A stretch of 64,000 nucleotides of DNA, taken from contig JBPCJC010000099.1 of NCBI GenBank assembly GCA_051005695.1, positions 1 through 64,000 of the forward strand, written 5' to 3'. Position numbers and translations under genes: made by a program. Every line of letters starts with the position of its first letter. Position 1 is the first letter of the stretch. Shown here piece by piece: positions 26,654-35,289 of this stretch. Below the pieces are notes generated by a model. It was given only the letters and a program-made list of their open reading frames with translations. It was not told the origin of the DNA and searched no databases. This DNA comes from JACCTI01 sp051005695. Lineage in GTDB: Bacteria > Verrucomicrobiota > Verrucomicrobiia > Chthoniobacterales > UBA10450.

Positions 26654-26680
26654 CCGGCTAATCAAATAGAATCGCAGGCT

Positions 26681-27571
26681 ATGGCAATCGTGCCGCCCCT
26701 CCCGATTCCGCGTAGCGGCGAAGCGCTCGCGTCGAGTTGCGGCCCGATCCAGCTCGAACAGCTGCTGCAGGTTCCCCTTTTCGACAGCCTCAGCACCGAG
26801 GCCGCGGAGAAATTATGCAGTCTGATCGCGATGCGCCAATTTCCGGCCTCAACCCGCTTGTTTGAAACCGGCGACCGCGGCGACGCCATGTATCTGGTCG
26901 AACGCGGACGCGTCCGAATCAGTGTGATCGATGCCGATGGCCACGAAGTCACCTTGTCGGAATTGCAGCCCGGCGATTTCTTCGGCGAGATGGCGTTGAT
27001 CGATGGGCACGAGCGTTCCGCCGGCGCGACCTTGCTCGAAGACTCGCGGTTGGCCGTGCTGACGCGTGACGATTTCCTCGCCTTCATCGCCAGCGATCAC
27101 CAGATCATGCTCGCCATGCTCACCGCGATGGCGCGCCGCCTGCGCCGCACCGATAACATGCTGCGGCACCGCATTTCGCGGAACGCTAATACCGAAGAAG
27201 CCGCCCTCACCACCCCCGCCGATCGGGCCGCGGACGTGATCGCGAACTTCGGCGGCAGTTGGAAATTCATCGGCCTGTCGACCCTCCTGCTTCTCGCCTG
27301 GATGGCATTGAACACCTGGTTTCTGCGCCGCGGCGCGTTCGATCCATTCCCCTACGTCTTCCTCAATCTTGTCCTCGCCATGATCACCGGCCTGCAAGCC
27401 CCCTTCATCATGATGTCGCAAAACCGGCAATCATATAAGGACCGCTTGCGCGCGGATCTCGACTACGAGGTCAACCTCAAGAACGAACTGCTCCTCACGG
27501 AAATCCGCAGCCTCCTTCACGAACAGAAACGACGCGAGCGCGAGCAACCACGCTTTGGCGACGAAGACTAG
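26681..27571 (+). CDS. Cyclic-nucleotide-binding domain fused to DUF1003 membrane protein
   Basis: 296 aa. The first half is a Crp-type sensor domain (LIAMRQFPASTRLFETGDRG, then VTLSELQPGDFFGEMALIDG, HERSAG). The second half is DUF1003: FGGSWKFIGLSTLLLLAWMA and FPYVFLNLVLAMITGLQAPF give two transmembrane helices, followed by MMSQNRQSYKDRLRADLDYE, the diagnostic DUF1003 tail. It is a cytoplasmic sensor on an inner-membrane anchor of unknown output. A stand-alone cNMP-like protein exists at 2356-2802. Confidence 0.85.
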   Translation: MAIVPPLPIPRSGEALASSCGPIQLEQLLQVPLFDSLSTEAAEKLCSLIAMRQFPASTRLFETGDRGDAMYLVERGRVRISVIDADGHEVTLSELQPGDFFGEMALIDGHERSAGATLLEDSRLAVLTRDDFLAFIASDHQIMLAMLTAMARRLRRTDNMLRHRISRNANTEEAALTTPADRAADVIANFGGSWKFIGLSTLLLLAWMALNTWFLRRGAFDPFPYVFLNLVLAMITGLQAPFIMMSQNRQSYKDRLRADLDYEVNLKNELLLTEIRSLLHEQKRREREQPRFGDED

Positions 27572-27713
27572 GCTTCGGCAGCATGCTTCGCAGCCGCGGC
27601 GACGACTGCGTCTCGTTAGGCTTGGAACCTAGCTCTGCTTTAGATTGCATCTGCAGCCTTATTGCTGGCGCCCACTTGCCGCGATTCTCAAGCCGACTTT
27701 CCTCCTTTTTAAC

Positions 27714-27779
27714 GTAGCCCGCCGATGGCTGCGGGATGGCGGCCGTCCGGGAGGCACGGCCCGCAGGAGCCGTGGCTAC
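27714..27779. repeat. Imperfect palindromic intergenic repeat
   Basis: A 66-bp stretch opens with GTAGCC and closes with GGCTAC, and contains an inner hairpin CACGGC...GCCGTG. It lies between two convergent genes (27571 and 27803). The pattern (GC-rich nested stem ending in TAGCC/GGCTA) is like dispersed REP-type elements; only one copy is in this window, so the family cannot be proven here. It may act as a bidirectional terminator. Confidence 0.5.
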
Positions 27780-27802
27780 ACGCGCGGTCCCGATTCGAGA
27801 GG

Positions 27803-28759
27803 CTAGGCTAGCTCGGCGGTTTGGGGTTTGCCGGTGCCTTGGCCGCGTTTCGGGAGGTCGGGGTCGAGGAAGCCGAGCATGTGCGCGCGGCTGATGACGC
27901 GGGTGCCTTCGGCTTTTTGCAGGTCGGCGATTTGCTGGTGGAAGGCTTCCATTTTGGTCCAATGGACTTTCGGGCGGAAGTGGTGCTCGGCGTGGTAGCC
28001 GTTATAGAAGAAGAGCCAGTTGTAGATTTTTCCGTAGCTGCTGACGCCCCAGGCGATGGGTTTGTCGGGATCGGCGCCGTAGTGGCGGAAGTAACCGTTC
28101 AGGTAACTAAAGCAGTGGCCGAGGTAGAAGAAGGGCAGAAAGAAGAAGAGGACGTAGCGCCAGTTAAAGAGGAACATGACGAAGAGGGTGGTGGCGAAGC
28201 TGGCGAGCTCGATGTTACCCCAGAGTAACTCAGCCTGGCCACGCTTGCGGAGTTCGCGGGCGATGGCGGCGGGGTTGTCGCGAAAGAAGCTGAGGAAGAC
28301 GTAGCTCCAGGGGTTCTCGGGTTCGTCGTCGTGGCCGTGGCGGTAAATGGAGAGCCAGTCGATGGTCTCGCCGTTCTCGTCCTGGCGGTCGGAGTTGCCC
28401 TTGTGATGCTGCATGTGGACGACGTCGTAATAGGTCTGGGAGAAGCAGCAGGCGACGGATTCGACGACGCCGAAGAGCCGATTCAGAATCGGCGCCCGGA
28501 AAAAAGGGTTATGGATGAAGTTATGGGCGACGCCGTTGATGTTGGCGTTGACCATCAGGGAGTAGCTGAAGCCCATGATCAGCATCAGCCAGAGCGGCGC
28601 GTGCGGATACAGGAAGAACATGCTGAGGAAGAAGCCGAGGTGAAAAAGGGCGGCGGCGAGCGGGAGGATATCCCAACGGGTATGGGCGAAGGTTTTCGAA
28701 TCGGTGGTGACTCGTTCGACGCGGATGGGATCGGGATTCATGCGGCAGAATGTCGGCAA
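27803..28759 (-). CDS. Fatty acid desaturase family membrane protein
   Basis: 318 aa integral-membrane di-iron enzyme. The three histidine boxes are HNFIHN, HMQHHKG and HAEHHF, interspersed with hydrophobic segments (LPLAAALFHLGFFLSMFFL, LASFATTLFVMFLFNW, YVLFFFLPFFYLGHC). This order matches acyl-lipid desaturases/hydroxylases. ATG 28741 (MNPDPIRVERV) may be the real start. It is monocistronic, divergent from the TPR gene with a 113-bp gap. The substrate and the double-bond position cannot be inferred. Confidence 0.85.
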   Translation of the reverse strand: MPTFCRMNPDPIRVERVTTDSKTFAHTRWDILPLAAALFHLGFFLSMFFLYPHAPLWLMLIMGFSYSLMVNANINGVAHNFIHNPFFRAPILNRLFGVVESVACCFSQTYYDVVHMQHHKGNSDRQDENGETIDWLSIYRHGHDDEPENPWSYVFLSFFRDNPAAIARELRKRGQAELLWGNIELASFATTLFVMFLFNWRYVLFFFLPFFYLGHCFSYLNGYFRHYGADPDKPIAWGVSSYGKIYNWLFFYNGYHAEHHFRPKVHWTKMEAFHQQIADLQKAEGTRVISRAHMLGFLDPDLPKRGQGTGKPQTAELA

Positions 28760-28872
28760 AGGGCTGTTTTACGATGGCGGATACGGGGCGCGGTGCAAGT
28801 CCGGCGTGCCTTTTGCTCTAGTGGTGGGGCGCGCAAATTGACTTCAAAAGCTGCGAACCTAACCTCACTTCC

Positions 28873-30573
28873 TTGGAACTCTCGTTAGCTAAAGCGGAAC
28901 GCGCCTATCTTAAATTGATCCTCGGCGGGCTGGGCGCGCTGGTGATTTTCGTCCTCCTTTGCTGGGGCGGGTTCCGGTTCTATCGCCACTGGGAGGAGGG
29001 CCACCTGGTCCGGCGGGCGCGGGTTTTCCTGGATGCCGGGGACTTGAAGACGGCGAGCTTGAATGCGCGCCGCGCACTCCAGCTCGAACGCTCGAGCGTG
29101 GCGGCGACGCGCTTGATCGCGGAGATCGCGGAGCGGACGAACGATCCGACGGCGCTGGAATGGCGGCGGAAGGTGTTGGAGTTGGATCCGGGATCGATCG
29201 ACGACAAGCTGGCGCTGGTCCGCGGGGCGATGGTCTTCAACGATCCGGCGACGGCGGAGAAAACGCTGGCGAGCGTGGCGCCAGTGGCGGCGCAGAAACC
29301 GGCGTTCCACGCGGCGATCGCCCGGCTGGCGGAGATGCGGAAGGATTGGCCGGCGGCGGAACAGGCCTGGACGAAGGCGGTGGCACTCGCGCCTAACGAG
29401 ACTGCTTACCGTTTCCAGCTGGCGCTGCTGCAATTGAATTTGCGGGACGCGAGCAAACGCGCGGCCGGTTTGGCGACGCTGGAGGAGCTGCGCCGCGAGC
29501 CGAAGGAGGCCGCGCTGGCGACGCGCGCGCTCGTGATCGATGGGATCGCGCGGCACGTGCCGCCGGAACAATCGCGCGATCTGGCGAAGGAATTGCAGGC
29601 GCTGCCGACGGCGCCGTTTAGCGACCGGATCATGTATCTGGAGATCCTGCGGGAAATGCGCGACCCGGATTACGACTCCTATTTGGCGAAGTTGAAGACT
29701 GAGGTGCCGGCGAATCCAACGGACCTGGCCAGCCTGCTCTCGTGGATGATTCGCAACCAGATGAGCGCGGAGGCGATCGCTTTTGTCGGTTCCCTCCCGA
29801 CGGAGCAGACGACGAAATGGCCGGTGCCGTTGGCGATCGCGGAAGGCTACGCGCAGGCGAAGGATTGGGCGCAACTGGAACGCCTGACGAAGACGGGCAA
29901 CTGGGCGGTCTATGATTTTTTGCGGCACGCCTACGAGGCCCGGGCGGCCCGCGGCCAGGAGCAACAGCTCGCTTTCAGGCAGGAGATGGAAGCGGCGCAG
30001 AAGGCGACGGGCAATAATCCGCAGGCGCTCTCGATCCTGGCGCAAACGGTGGGCGATTGGGGTTGGGAAAACGAGGCGGTGGGGCTGCTCTGGGTGTTAA
30101 CGAAAAATCCGGAGACGCGGATGGCGGCGCTGGAAAAACTTTACGCTCACTACGCGAAGATCGCGGACACCGCGGGGTTGTTTCGTACGCTGACGCAATA
30201 CGCGGAATCCGCGCCTAACGACACTGTGCTGAATAATCTCGCGCAGATTTCTCTTTTGCTCGGGACGGATGTGGAACGCGCGACCAGGACCGCAGCCGAC
30301 CTGATGGCGAAGGATCCGGCAAACGCGGTTTACGCTTCGACCTACGCTTTCGGGTTGCTGACGAAGGGCGATACCAAAGGGGCGCTGAAAGTGATGGATG
30401 GATTGAGTGCGGACCAACTGCGCAATCCCTCGGTGGCGACGTACTACGGATTGGTCCTGAGCGCGGCGGGTGAAAAGGAAAAGGCGCGCCCGTTCTTGAA
30501 GCGAAGTGCCGAGACGACGCTGCTCCCGGAGGAGAAGGCGCTGGTCGCGAAGGCCGAGCGCGATCTCGACTGA
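28873..30573 (+). CDS. Membrane-anchored tetratricopeptide-repeat protein
   Basis: 566 aa from a TTG start. One N-terminal transmembrane helix (LILGGLGALVIFVLLCWGGF) is followed by about a dozen degenerate TPR units, for example ARVFLDAGDLKTASLNARRA and LAEMRKDWPAAEQAWTKAVA. No signal cleavage site, so the solenoid is probably periplasmic and anchored in the inner membrane. TPR solenoids scaffold protein complexes, and in this phylum they often accompany exosortase (PEP-CTERM) systems. Two secreted proteins with sorting tails lie next to it, but on the other strand. Two copies of the CCTAACGA word encode APNE/APND (29392, 30214). Confidence 0.8.
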   Translation: MELSLAKAERAYLKLILGGLGALVIFVLLCWGGFRFYRHWEEGHLVRRARVFLDAGDLKTASLNARRALQLERSSVAATRLIAEIAERTNDPTALEWRRKVLELDPGSIDDKLALVRGAMVFNDPATAEKTLASVAPVAAQKPAFHAAIARLAEMRKDWPAAEQAWTKAVALAPNETAYRFQLALLQLNLRDASKRAAGLATLEELRREPKEAALATRALVIDGIARHVPPEQSRDLAKELQALPTAPFSDRIMYLEILREMRDPDYDSYLAKLKTEVPANPTDLASLLSWMIRNQMSAEAIAFVGSLPTEQTTKWPVPLAIAEGYAQAKDWAQLERLTKTGNWAVYDFLRHAYEARAARGQEQQLAFRQEMEAAQKATGNNPQALSILAQTVGDWGWENEAVGLLWVLTKNPETRMAALEKLYAHYAKIADTAGLFRTLTQYAESAPNDTVLNNLAQISLLLGTDVERATRTAADLMAKDPANAVYASTYAFGLLTKGDTKGALKVMDGLSADQLRNPSVATYYGLVLSAAGEKEKARPFLKRSAETTLLPEEKALVAKAERDLD

Positions 30574-30608
30574 TGCGCGCCTCTTGCGCGTGAGCGGGAA
30601 AGCAAGAC

Positions 30609-30630
30609 GGCCGCCCCTTTCGAGGCGGCC
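30609..30630. terminator. GC-rich hairpin between convergent genes
   Basis: A 7-bp stem GGCCGCC/GGCGGCC with an 8-nt loop sits between the end of the TPR gene and the end of the first sorting-tail protein. No clear T-run on either side; it is probably a shared bidirectional end of transcription. Confidence 0.5.
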
Positions 30631-30662
30631 GCCCTTAACCAAACAAACTAATCAGTCCGCGC

Positions 30663-31391
30663 TCACGTGCGCGATGCGCCCAGCCGAGCGGCGCGGCGAC
30701 GCCGGAGGATTTGCGTGGCCGAAACTGCCACGAGCAAACCGACGACCGGGAAAAGCGCGTTCAACTCCGGGACCGGGGTGACGTTCGCGCGGAAGGCGAT
30801 CGGCAGGACATCATCTTTATTAGAAGCGATGGAGATGAACTGGTAGCTGCCGAAATTCGGGATAGAAACGAATTGCTCGTCGAACGCGCTCCCCCAGGTG
30901 CCGGCAAGCTGAGTGCCGAGGTCGCCTTTCGCATTGGAGCCGAAAAGGCGGAAGGATTCACCGCTCTGAATGCTACCGACTTCGAGCTGCCCGCCGGTGA
31001 ACCCTTGCGCAAGAATGGACCGCAGATCGAGCTGGATATAATTCGCGACCGTGCCGTTGGAGTTGATCTGCAATTCGTGGTCCAGCGTGCCGACCAGGCC
31101 GAGCCCGCGCTCACCCGCGCCGCCAACCGGGCCGGCAGTTTTATAGAAGAGGTCGTGGTTCGTATCGGACCCGTTGGTCACGTGATCGTAGCCACGTGCG
31201 GTGATGGTGTAACCCGAGACGGTGTAAGCGTGACTGCTGCCGCCGACGTTGCCGGTGACGTTCCCAGGATTGAGTTCCCAAGTCACGAGCGCGGCCATCG
31301 CGGACGATGAAAGAGCCACGATAAAGACGCCGAGGAGCGCGATGACCGCGAGCGGGCTGCGAGATTGGGAGAATTGCGTGGGGCGAGCCAT
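30663..31391 (-). CDS. Secreted protein with exosortase-type C-terminal sorting tail
   Basis: 242 aa. N-terminal signal SRSPLAVIALLGVFIVALSS with cleavage near AMA. The mature part is Gly/Asn/Thr-rich and beta-rich with no Cys, as in surface matrix proteins. The C-terminus, VTPVPELNALFPVVGLL, then AVSATQILRRRR, has the three parts of an exosortase substrate: a short Pro-Glu motif, a transmembrane helix, and an Arg cluster. It shares this tail with 31537-32247 but not the rest. The motif is VPELN, unlike the usual VPEPS form. Confidence 0.75.
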   Translation of the reverse strand: MARPTQFSQSRSPLAVIALLGVFIVALSSSAMAALVTWELNPGNVTGNVGGSSHAYTVSGYTITARGYDHVTNGSDTNHDLFYKTAGPVGGAGERGLGLVGTLDHELQINSNGTVANYIQLDLRSILAQGFTGGQLEVGSIQSGESFRLFGSNAKGDLGTQLAGTWGSAFDEQFVSIPNFGSYQFISIASNKDDVLPIAFRANVTPVPELNALFPVVGLLVAVSATQILRRRRAARLGASRT

Positions 31392-31470
31392 TGCTCAGTT
31401 TTCTAGAGGAACGGTTTGGGGATGGCAACTATTACTTTCGCCCTCCAGCGGAACTTTTTTTCGTGTCCTC

Positions 31471-31508
31471 AAAAAAGCACAGCGGCCGTCCCACTCAGGA
31501 CGGCCGCT
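31471..31508 (-). terminator. Strong intrinsic terminator (minus strand)
   Basis: An 11-bp perfect stem (arms 31481-31491 and 31498-31508) with a 6-nt loop, followed on the minus strand after 4 nt by TTTTTT (31471-31476). It lies just after the stop of the second sorting-tail protein and ends its transcription, so the two such genes are separate units. Confidence 0.85.
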
Positions 31509-31536
31509 CCAAGCAAACCAAACCGCAGCAATAAAC

Positions 31537-32247
31537 CTAACTCCTCACGATCGGGACGGCCCGACGCGCCATCCGCCGACGGCGGAGGATGTGCGTCGAA
31601 GAGACCGCCGCGAATAAACCAACCAACGGAAAGAGCGAATTCAACTCGGGGACCGGAGTCACGTTCATCGAAAAGGTCACGCCATCATTGAAGAAGTGGC
31701 AATCGGGATCGATCCCGAGAGCGACATTGTTCCCGTTGGCGATATACTGCCGCAGAGAGTCGAGCTGGGCGGCGTTGAAGTTCAACGTATAAGTGCCCGG
31801 CGTGGTCGTGAAACTTTGGTCGGCGAGAAAGGTCTGCGCCGTCCCGTTCGCCACCAGCCAGTTGGGGTCCGAATGGAAACGAGTGCTCCGGAAATCATCG
31901 GTCAAATCCGTCACCGGGATGGTGTTTGTCGGATCGTCGATGAAGGAACTGACACCGCCCGCCCGCGCGGTATCGAGGAGCCACATGTGGAGGACGTTCA
32001 CGTTCGAATCCCAGTTCGCGATGTTCGCGAAGCTAAGACTGGCTCCAGTAATCGTACCGCCGTCCAGATTGATATTGTCGATCCTCCAAGTGTAAACCGA
32101 ATGGTGATCGAGATCGTTCAGGTCCGCTGGGCTCGGTTGGAAACTCATCAGAGCTGCCCCCGCGTGAGTGCTCGCGGCCAGCCCGGCCAGGGCGACGAGG
32201 GCGGGAGCGAGCGATTTGGTGAGGATATTTAAAGAGCGGATTTTCAT
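31537..32247 (-). CDS. Second secreted protein with the same exosortase-type tail
   Basis: 236 aa. Signal peptide KSLAPALVALAGLAASTHAG. The mature region begins ALMSFQPSPADLNDLDHHSV and contains a beta-sandwich-like domain with ITGASLSFANIANWD, typical of secreted choice-of-anchor proteins. The tail VTPVPELNSLFPLVGLF, AVSSTHILRRRR matches that of 30663-31391 at most positions. A terminator separates the two. Anchoring at the cell surface by an exosortase is inferred; no exosortase gene is in the window. Confidence 0.75.
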   Translation of the reverse strand: MKIRSLNILTKSLAPALVALAGLAASTHAGAALMSFQPSPADLNDLDHHSVYTWRIDNINLDGGTITGASLSFANIANWDSNVNVLHMWLLDTARAGGVSSFIDDPTNTIPVTDLTDDFRSTRFHSDPNWLVANGTAQTFLADQSFTTTPGTYTLNFNAAQLDSLRQYIANGNNVALGIDPDCHFFNDGVTFSMNVTPVPELNSLFPLVGLFAAVSSTHILRRRRMARRAVPIVRS

Positions 32248-32866
32248 GATGGATTTGATGGACCTGAGTTATGTATCTCTCAGGTTTCTTATAATTCTCA
32301 TAATCGAGTCTCATCCGTCAATAAAATCTTCGTGCCACCGCGAAAAATATTTTCTTTCCGGCAAATAACGTTTAACTCGACCCGCAATATCCAGGTATTC
32401 GGCCAGCCGAATCGAAAAATGAGGCCAGGCCGGCCGGAGTCGGTCAGGGATCCCCTTCGTCACCCGTTGAATACGGCGCACCTGCGACCGGGTCTGCAGT
32501 TCGCTAGACTTCTCCAAATGCGGAGGCGCCTTTTTGACTTGATCTGGCCCGTCCCCACGGACGTAGATTACATCGCGGGATCGACCTTCATGCAGTCGCG
32601 AACGCCGGTGCTGAGCGGCCACGCCTCGCCCACTTTGTTAAGGCCCGTCGCCTTGCCGAGGGCGCGGGTTGCGCGACTTCACAAGAAACTGACGTCACTG
32701 GATGCCACCCGTCCGCCGAGGCTCCGTCGTCACCCGCGGGTGAAACGGTCGCCGCGGCGAATCGAAAACATCGGCAATCTATCGACAGGGCGCGCGCAAA
32801 GTCCAATTGCGATGTTCTGGACCGTTCCGACTTGGAGACGTCGTTGCGAAGCGCGAAAATCCCGCC
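32248..32866. other. Intergenic region of 619 bp with no convincing gene
   Basis: Frames open on both strands here (longest about 184 aa) but their products are Arg/Pro/Ser-rich with no recognisable motif. The first 130 bp, upstream of the sorting-tail gene, are A/T-rich and probably hold its promoter. I see no repeat, tRNA or CCTAACGA copy. It may contain a decayed gene. Confidence 0.5.
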
Positions 32867-33436
32867 CTACAGATTATGCCAAGTAAAGTAGCTTCGTCGA
32901 AATTCCTCGTGCAAGTCTTTGAAATCCTCCAAGCGACAGATCAACTGAAAACGGATCAGCTCGTTCCCGCGCCCCATGAACAGCAGCGAACGGCCGAATC
33001 TCTGCCCGTTTGAAACATAAGCCATGGTGACGAGAAACGTTTCTTTCGTCCCGATCTTCACCGCATCCTTTTCCTGCGAAAGAATCTGAATATCAGTGCT
33101 GCCTGCAGGCAGGGTTGCTTGCGCATCATCAACCAGTTTCTTCAAGCCTGCTTCGTCCAGCATTAAAGGTGTCCCCTGCGGAACCCTGGTCACGGTTGCT
33201 TCGGCCGAAATTTTATCTTTCGGATGCAGAGTAAGCTTGGTGGGACCACCCGAAAAGTCCCAACCAGCTGGCTGTTGGTAGGTAACTTCCTGGCCACCAT
33301 CCGCGAAGACGAGGTGATGGAACTTTAGACCTTCACCCTCGAATTCTGCTAACCTCGGGGATAAGTTTAGTTCTCCGTGGGCCGCTGCGCAGCCCAGGAA
33401 AGTAGCGATAACCAGCGTTAAGGAATAAGTGCCCAT
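32867..33436 (-). CDS. Secreted hypothetical protein, last gene of the pseudopilin operon
   Basis: 189 aa with an N-terminal signal (MGTYSLTLVIATFLGCAAAHG). The mature part has YQQPAGWDFSGGPTKLTLHP and KIGTKETFLVTMAYVSNGQR, suggesting a small beta-sheet domain; no Cys pairs. It overlaps the end of the upstream pseudopilin gene by 19 bp, so it belongs to that transcript. The function is not recognised; it may be a periplasmic partner of the pilus-like apparatus. Confidence 0.65.
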   Translation of the reverse strand: MGTYSLTLVIATFLGCAAAHGELNLSPRLAEFEGEGLKFHHLVFADGGQEVTYQQPAGWDFSGGPTKLTLHPKDKISAEATVTRVPQGTPLMLDEAGLKKLVDDAQATLPAGSTDIQILSQEKDAVKIGTKETFLVTMAYVSNGQRFGRSLLFMGRGNELIRFQLICRLEDFKDLHEEFRRSYFTWHNL

Positions 33437-35289
33437 TGTCCTAGCCTATAAGTATAAACCATCAGAGATCCGGGCGGCGATTTCAGCCGGAAGTTTGTAT
33501 CGAAAAACCACTTCCGTTTGGGCGCTTCGTAAATCGGCACCCCATAAACCCACTTCCCAATTGCCTGTTTGCTATTGTAGAGCTCGACCATCGACCCGTA
33601 GTAGGTCAGGGTTTGACCGGACCAACTTTCCAGCATCCTAGGAAAGTTCTCCGCGCCGCCACTATAGTTTCCATTAGCCGTCGGAACAATGCCGGAAACG
33701 ATCGCGGTATTATACGTGGTCGGAGAGGCGCTGGGCGAGGTCCCGGCCGCCGCGTCGTTCCAGGCATTCGAGAGAAGATTTACCGCGTCGGCCAGGACCG
33801 AGCAGGGGGCCCGGTTATAGGCTCCTTTGTCCTTCCCTTTGTCATCTATGAGTCTACCTTCGGGTTTCGTAGCATCGCCCGAGTTTGAGGGCGGATTGTA
33901 TCCGGTATTGTAATCTCCTTGAATGTAAACGGGGTTAGGGCTGGCGACGGTTAGACCTAACGAAGGAATCTGTTGGCCGTTTTTCAGCCGGATGCCTCGT
34001 TTATTCCCGATTCCATTGGAAGCCGCGGTCGTATCCTGAATATAGACGATGCCGTTGAATTTATCCGACACGTATTGGTTGTTGCTGGGATCGATGAATG
34101 TGCTCAGATTCAAGGTGGCAATGCGGACGCCGCTGGCTTCACGGTTATCCTGGATGGTTGTGATGGCTCCTGGACTGACCGCACCCTGAAACATGTCGTA
34201 AATTTCACCGTCGGCCCCCGAGCTCGACCCGTTTATCGTTCTGGCGGTGCCGTTCCCGTTCGGGCGCTTGAGGGTCACGGTATTAGTACCGCTGATCTCG
34301 ATGATGACCCCGGCCTGGTTATAGTAGCGATCCTGGGCAATGGGGTCTGGGTTGCTAGCGATCGGTAACACCGGGGGATCGATCAATTCGTGATAGCCAT
34401 CGTTATTGGCGTTGGCATCGCTGGTGTCGAAGGTGTCCGAAGGATTGATCCCAAAGGGTTCGTGTGAGGAGTCCGCTTTCGGCGGCAGATTTGTTGGCCA
34501 CGTGGGAGTGCCCGGCGTGGTCACCCCACGGCGCCCGTCGCCTGGCTTGAAATCCACTGACCAAGCCCCGGCGAAAGTCGCCTTGTCCAGGAAGTGCAGT
34601 AAATTGGAAGCTGTGAAAAGGTCCGAATTGGTGTGCACCCATCCAGTGATATTGAAATCCACGCCGGGATGAATTTCGAGAGGATCGATAAAGAAGATGG
34701 CGTAGTTCCAGGGAGATACCTGTTCCTTCTGGAACACCCGCTGCACTTTGGCAACGAGGTTCGTGCCTCTCGCCGGGAGGGTAACGTAGGCGGTGCTAAG
34801 GTAATTGTAGATCGCGGTGGTTTTCGTGTTCCCGGTCCCGTCATCGGTAGGCCCAAGGCCAGGAATGGGAGACGCGGAGGCGTTGGTCCCGTTCGGGTCA
34901 ATCGCATTTAATTCTGGATCCGCCGCGACCGTCTTACACTGCTGGACGGTGGTGCTAGAGGTATTGGAATAGGTACTCGCCACAGCGCTGAAATTCGAGA
35001 CGTCAGGAAACTGCGCCGCTACGGGAAGAGGGAGGTTCTTAAGAGCAAAAGAATTCATCGCCAAGGTAGGCGTGGTTCGACATTTCGCCCGCCAGTAAGC
35101 GAAGTTATGATCGAGACAGCCGTTGGCGACGACGATGGCGTTTTCAAGCGTTGTGCTGCGTTGAACCTGCCGACTGATTGCTCCTGTGTATTCAAGTGAG
35201 ACGCCCACGATGACAACGAGGATGGCCAACACGGAGACGACCAGGATGATGGCGCTTCCTCTTTCTTTACGAGCTTTTGTTCTTTTCAT
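33418..35289 (-). CDS. PilX-like pilus assembly / pseudopilin-type protein
   Basis: 623 aa. The N-terminus, KERGSAIILVVSVLAILVVI, is a PilX/GspK-type start: basic residues, Gly, a Ser in place of the usual Phe, then a hydrophobic helix with Glu at about position 28. The remainder is a large Gly/Asn/Thr-rich exported domain with INGWVHTNSD-like text (DFNITGWVHTNSDLFTAS) seen in 'pilus assembly PilX' proteins of this phylum. It overlaps the upstream pseudopilin gene by 4 bp (ATGA). It could cap the pseudopilus or bind a substrate. Confidence 0.65.
   Translation of the reverse strand: MKRTKARKERGSAIILVVSVLAILVVIVGVSLEYTGAISRQVQRSTTLENAIVVANGCLDHNFAYWRAKCRTTPTLAMNSFALKNLPLPVAAQFPDVSNFSAVASTYSNTSSTTVQQCKTVAADPELNAIDPNGTNASASPIPGLGPTDDGTGNTKTTAIYNYLSTAYVTLPARGTNLVAKVQRVFQKEQVSPWNYAIFFIDPLEIHPGVDFNITGWVHTNSDLFTASNLLHFLDKATFAGAWSVDFKPGDGRRGVTTPGTPTWPTNLPPKADSSHEPFGINPSDTFDTSDANANNDGYHELIDPPVLPIASNPDPIAQDRYYNQAGVIIEISGTNTVTLKRPNGNGTARTINGSSSGADGEIYDMFQGAVSPGAITTIQDNREASGVRIATLNLSTFIDPSNNQYVSDKFNGIVYIQDTTAASNGIGNKRGIRLKNGQQIPSLGLTVASPNPVYIQGDYNTGYNPPSNSGDATKPEGRLIDDKGKDKGAYNRAPCSVLADAVNLLSNAWNDAAAGTSPSASPTTYNTAIVSGIVPTANGNYSGGAENFPRMLESWSGQTLTYYGSMVELYNSKQAIGKWVYGVPIYEAPKRKWFFDTNFRLKSPPGSLMVYTYRLGQWALIP

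Noticed and set aside
32332..32886. Plus-strand frame of 184 codons in the 32.2-32.9 kb gap
   Set aside because: Product is Arg/Pro-rich without recognisable domain or start context; left as intergenic.
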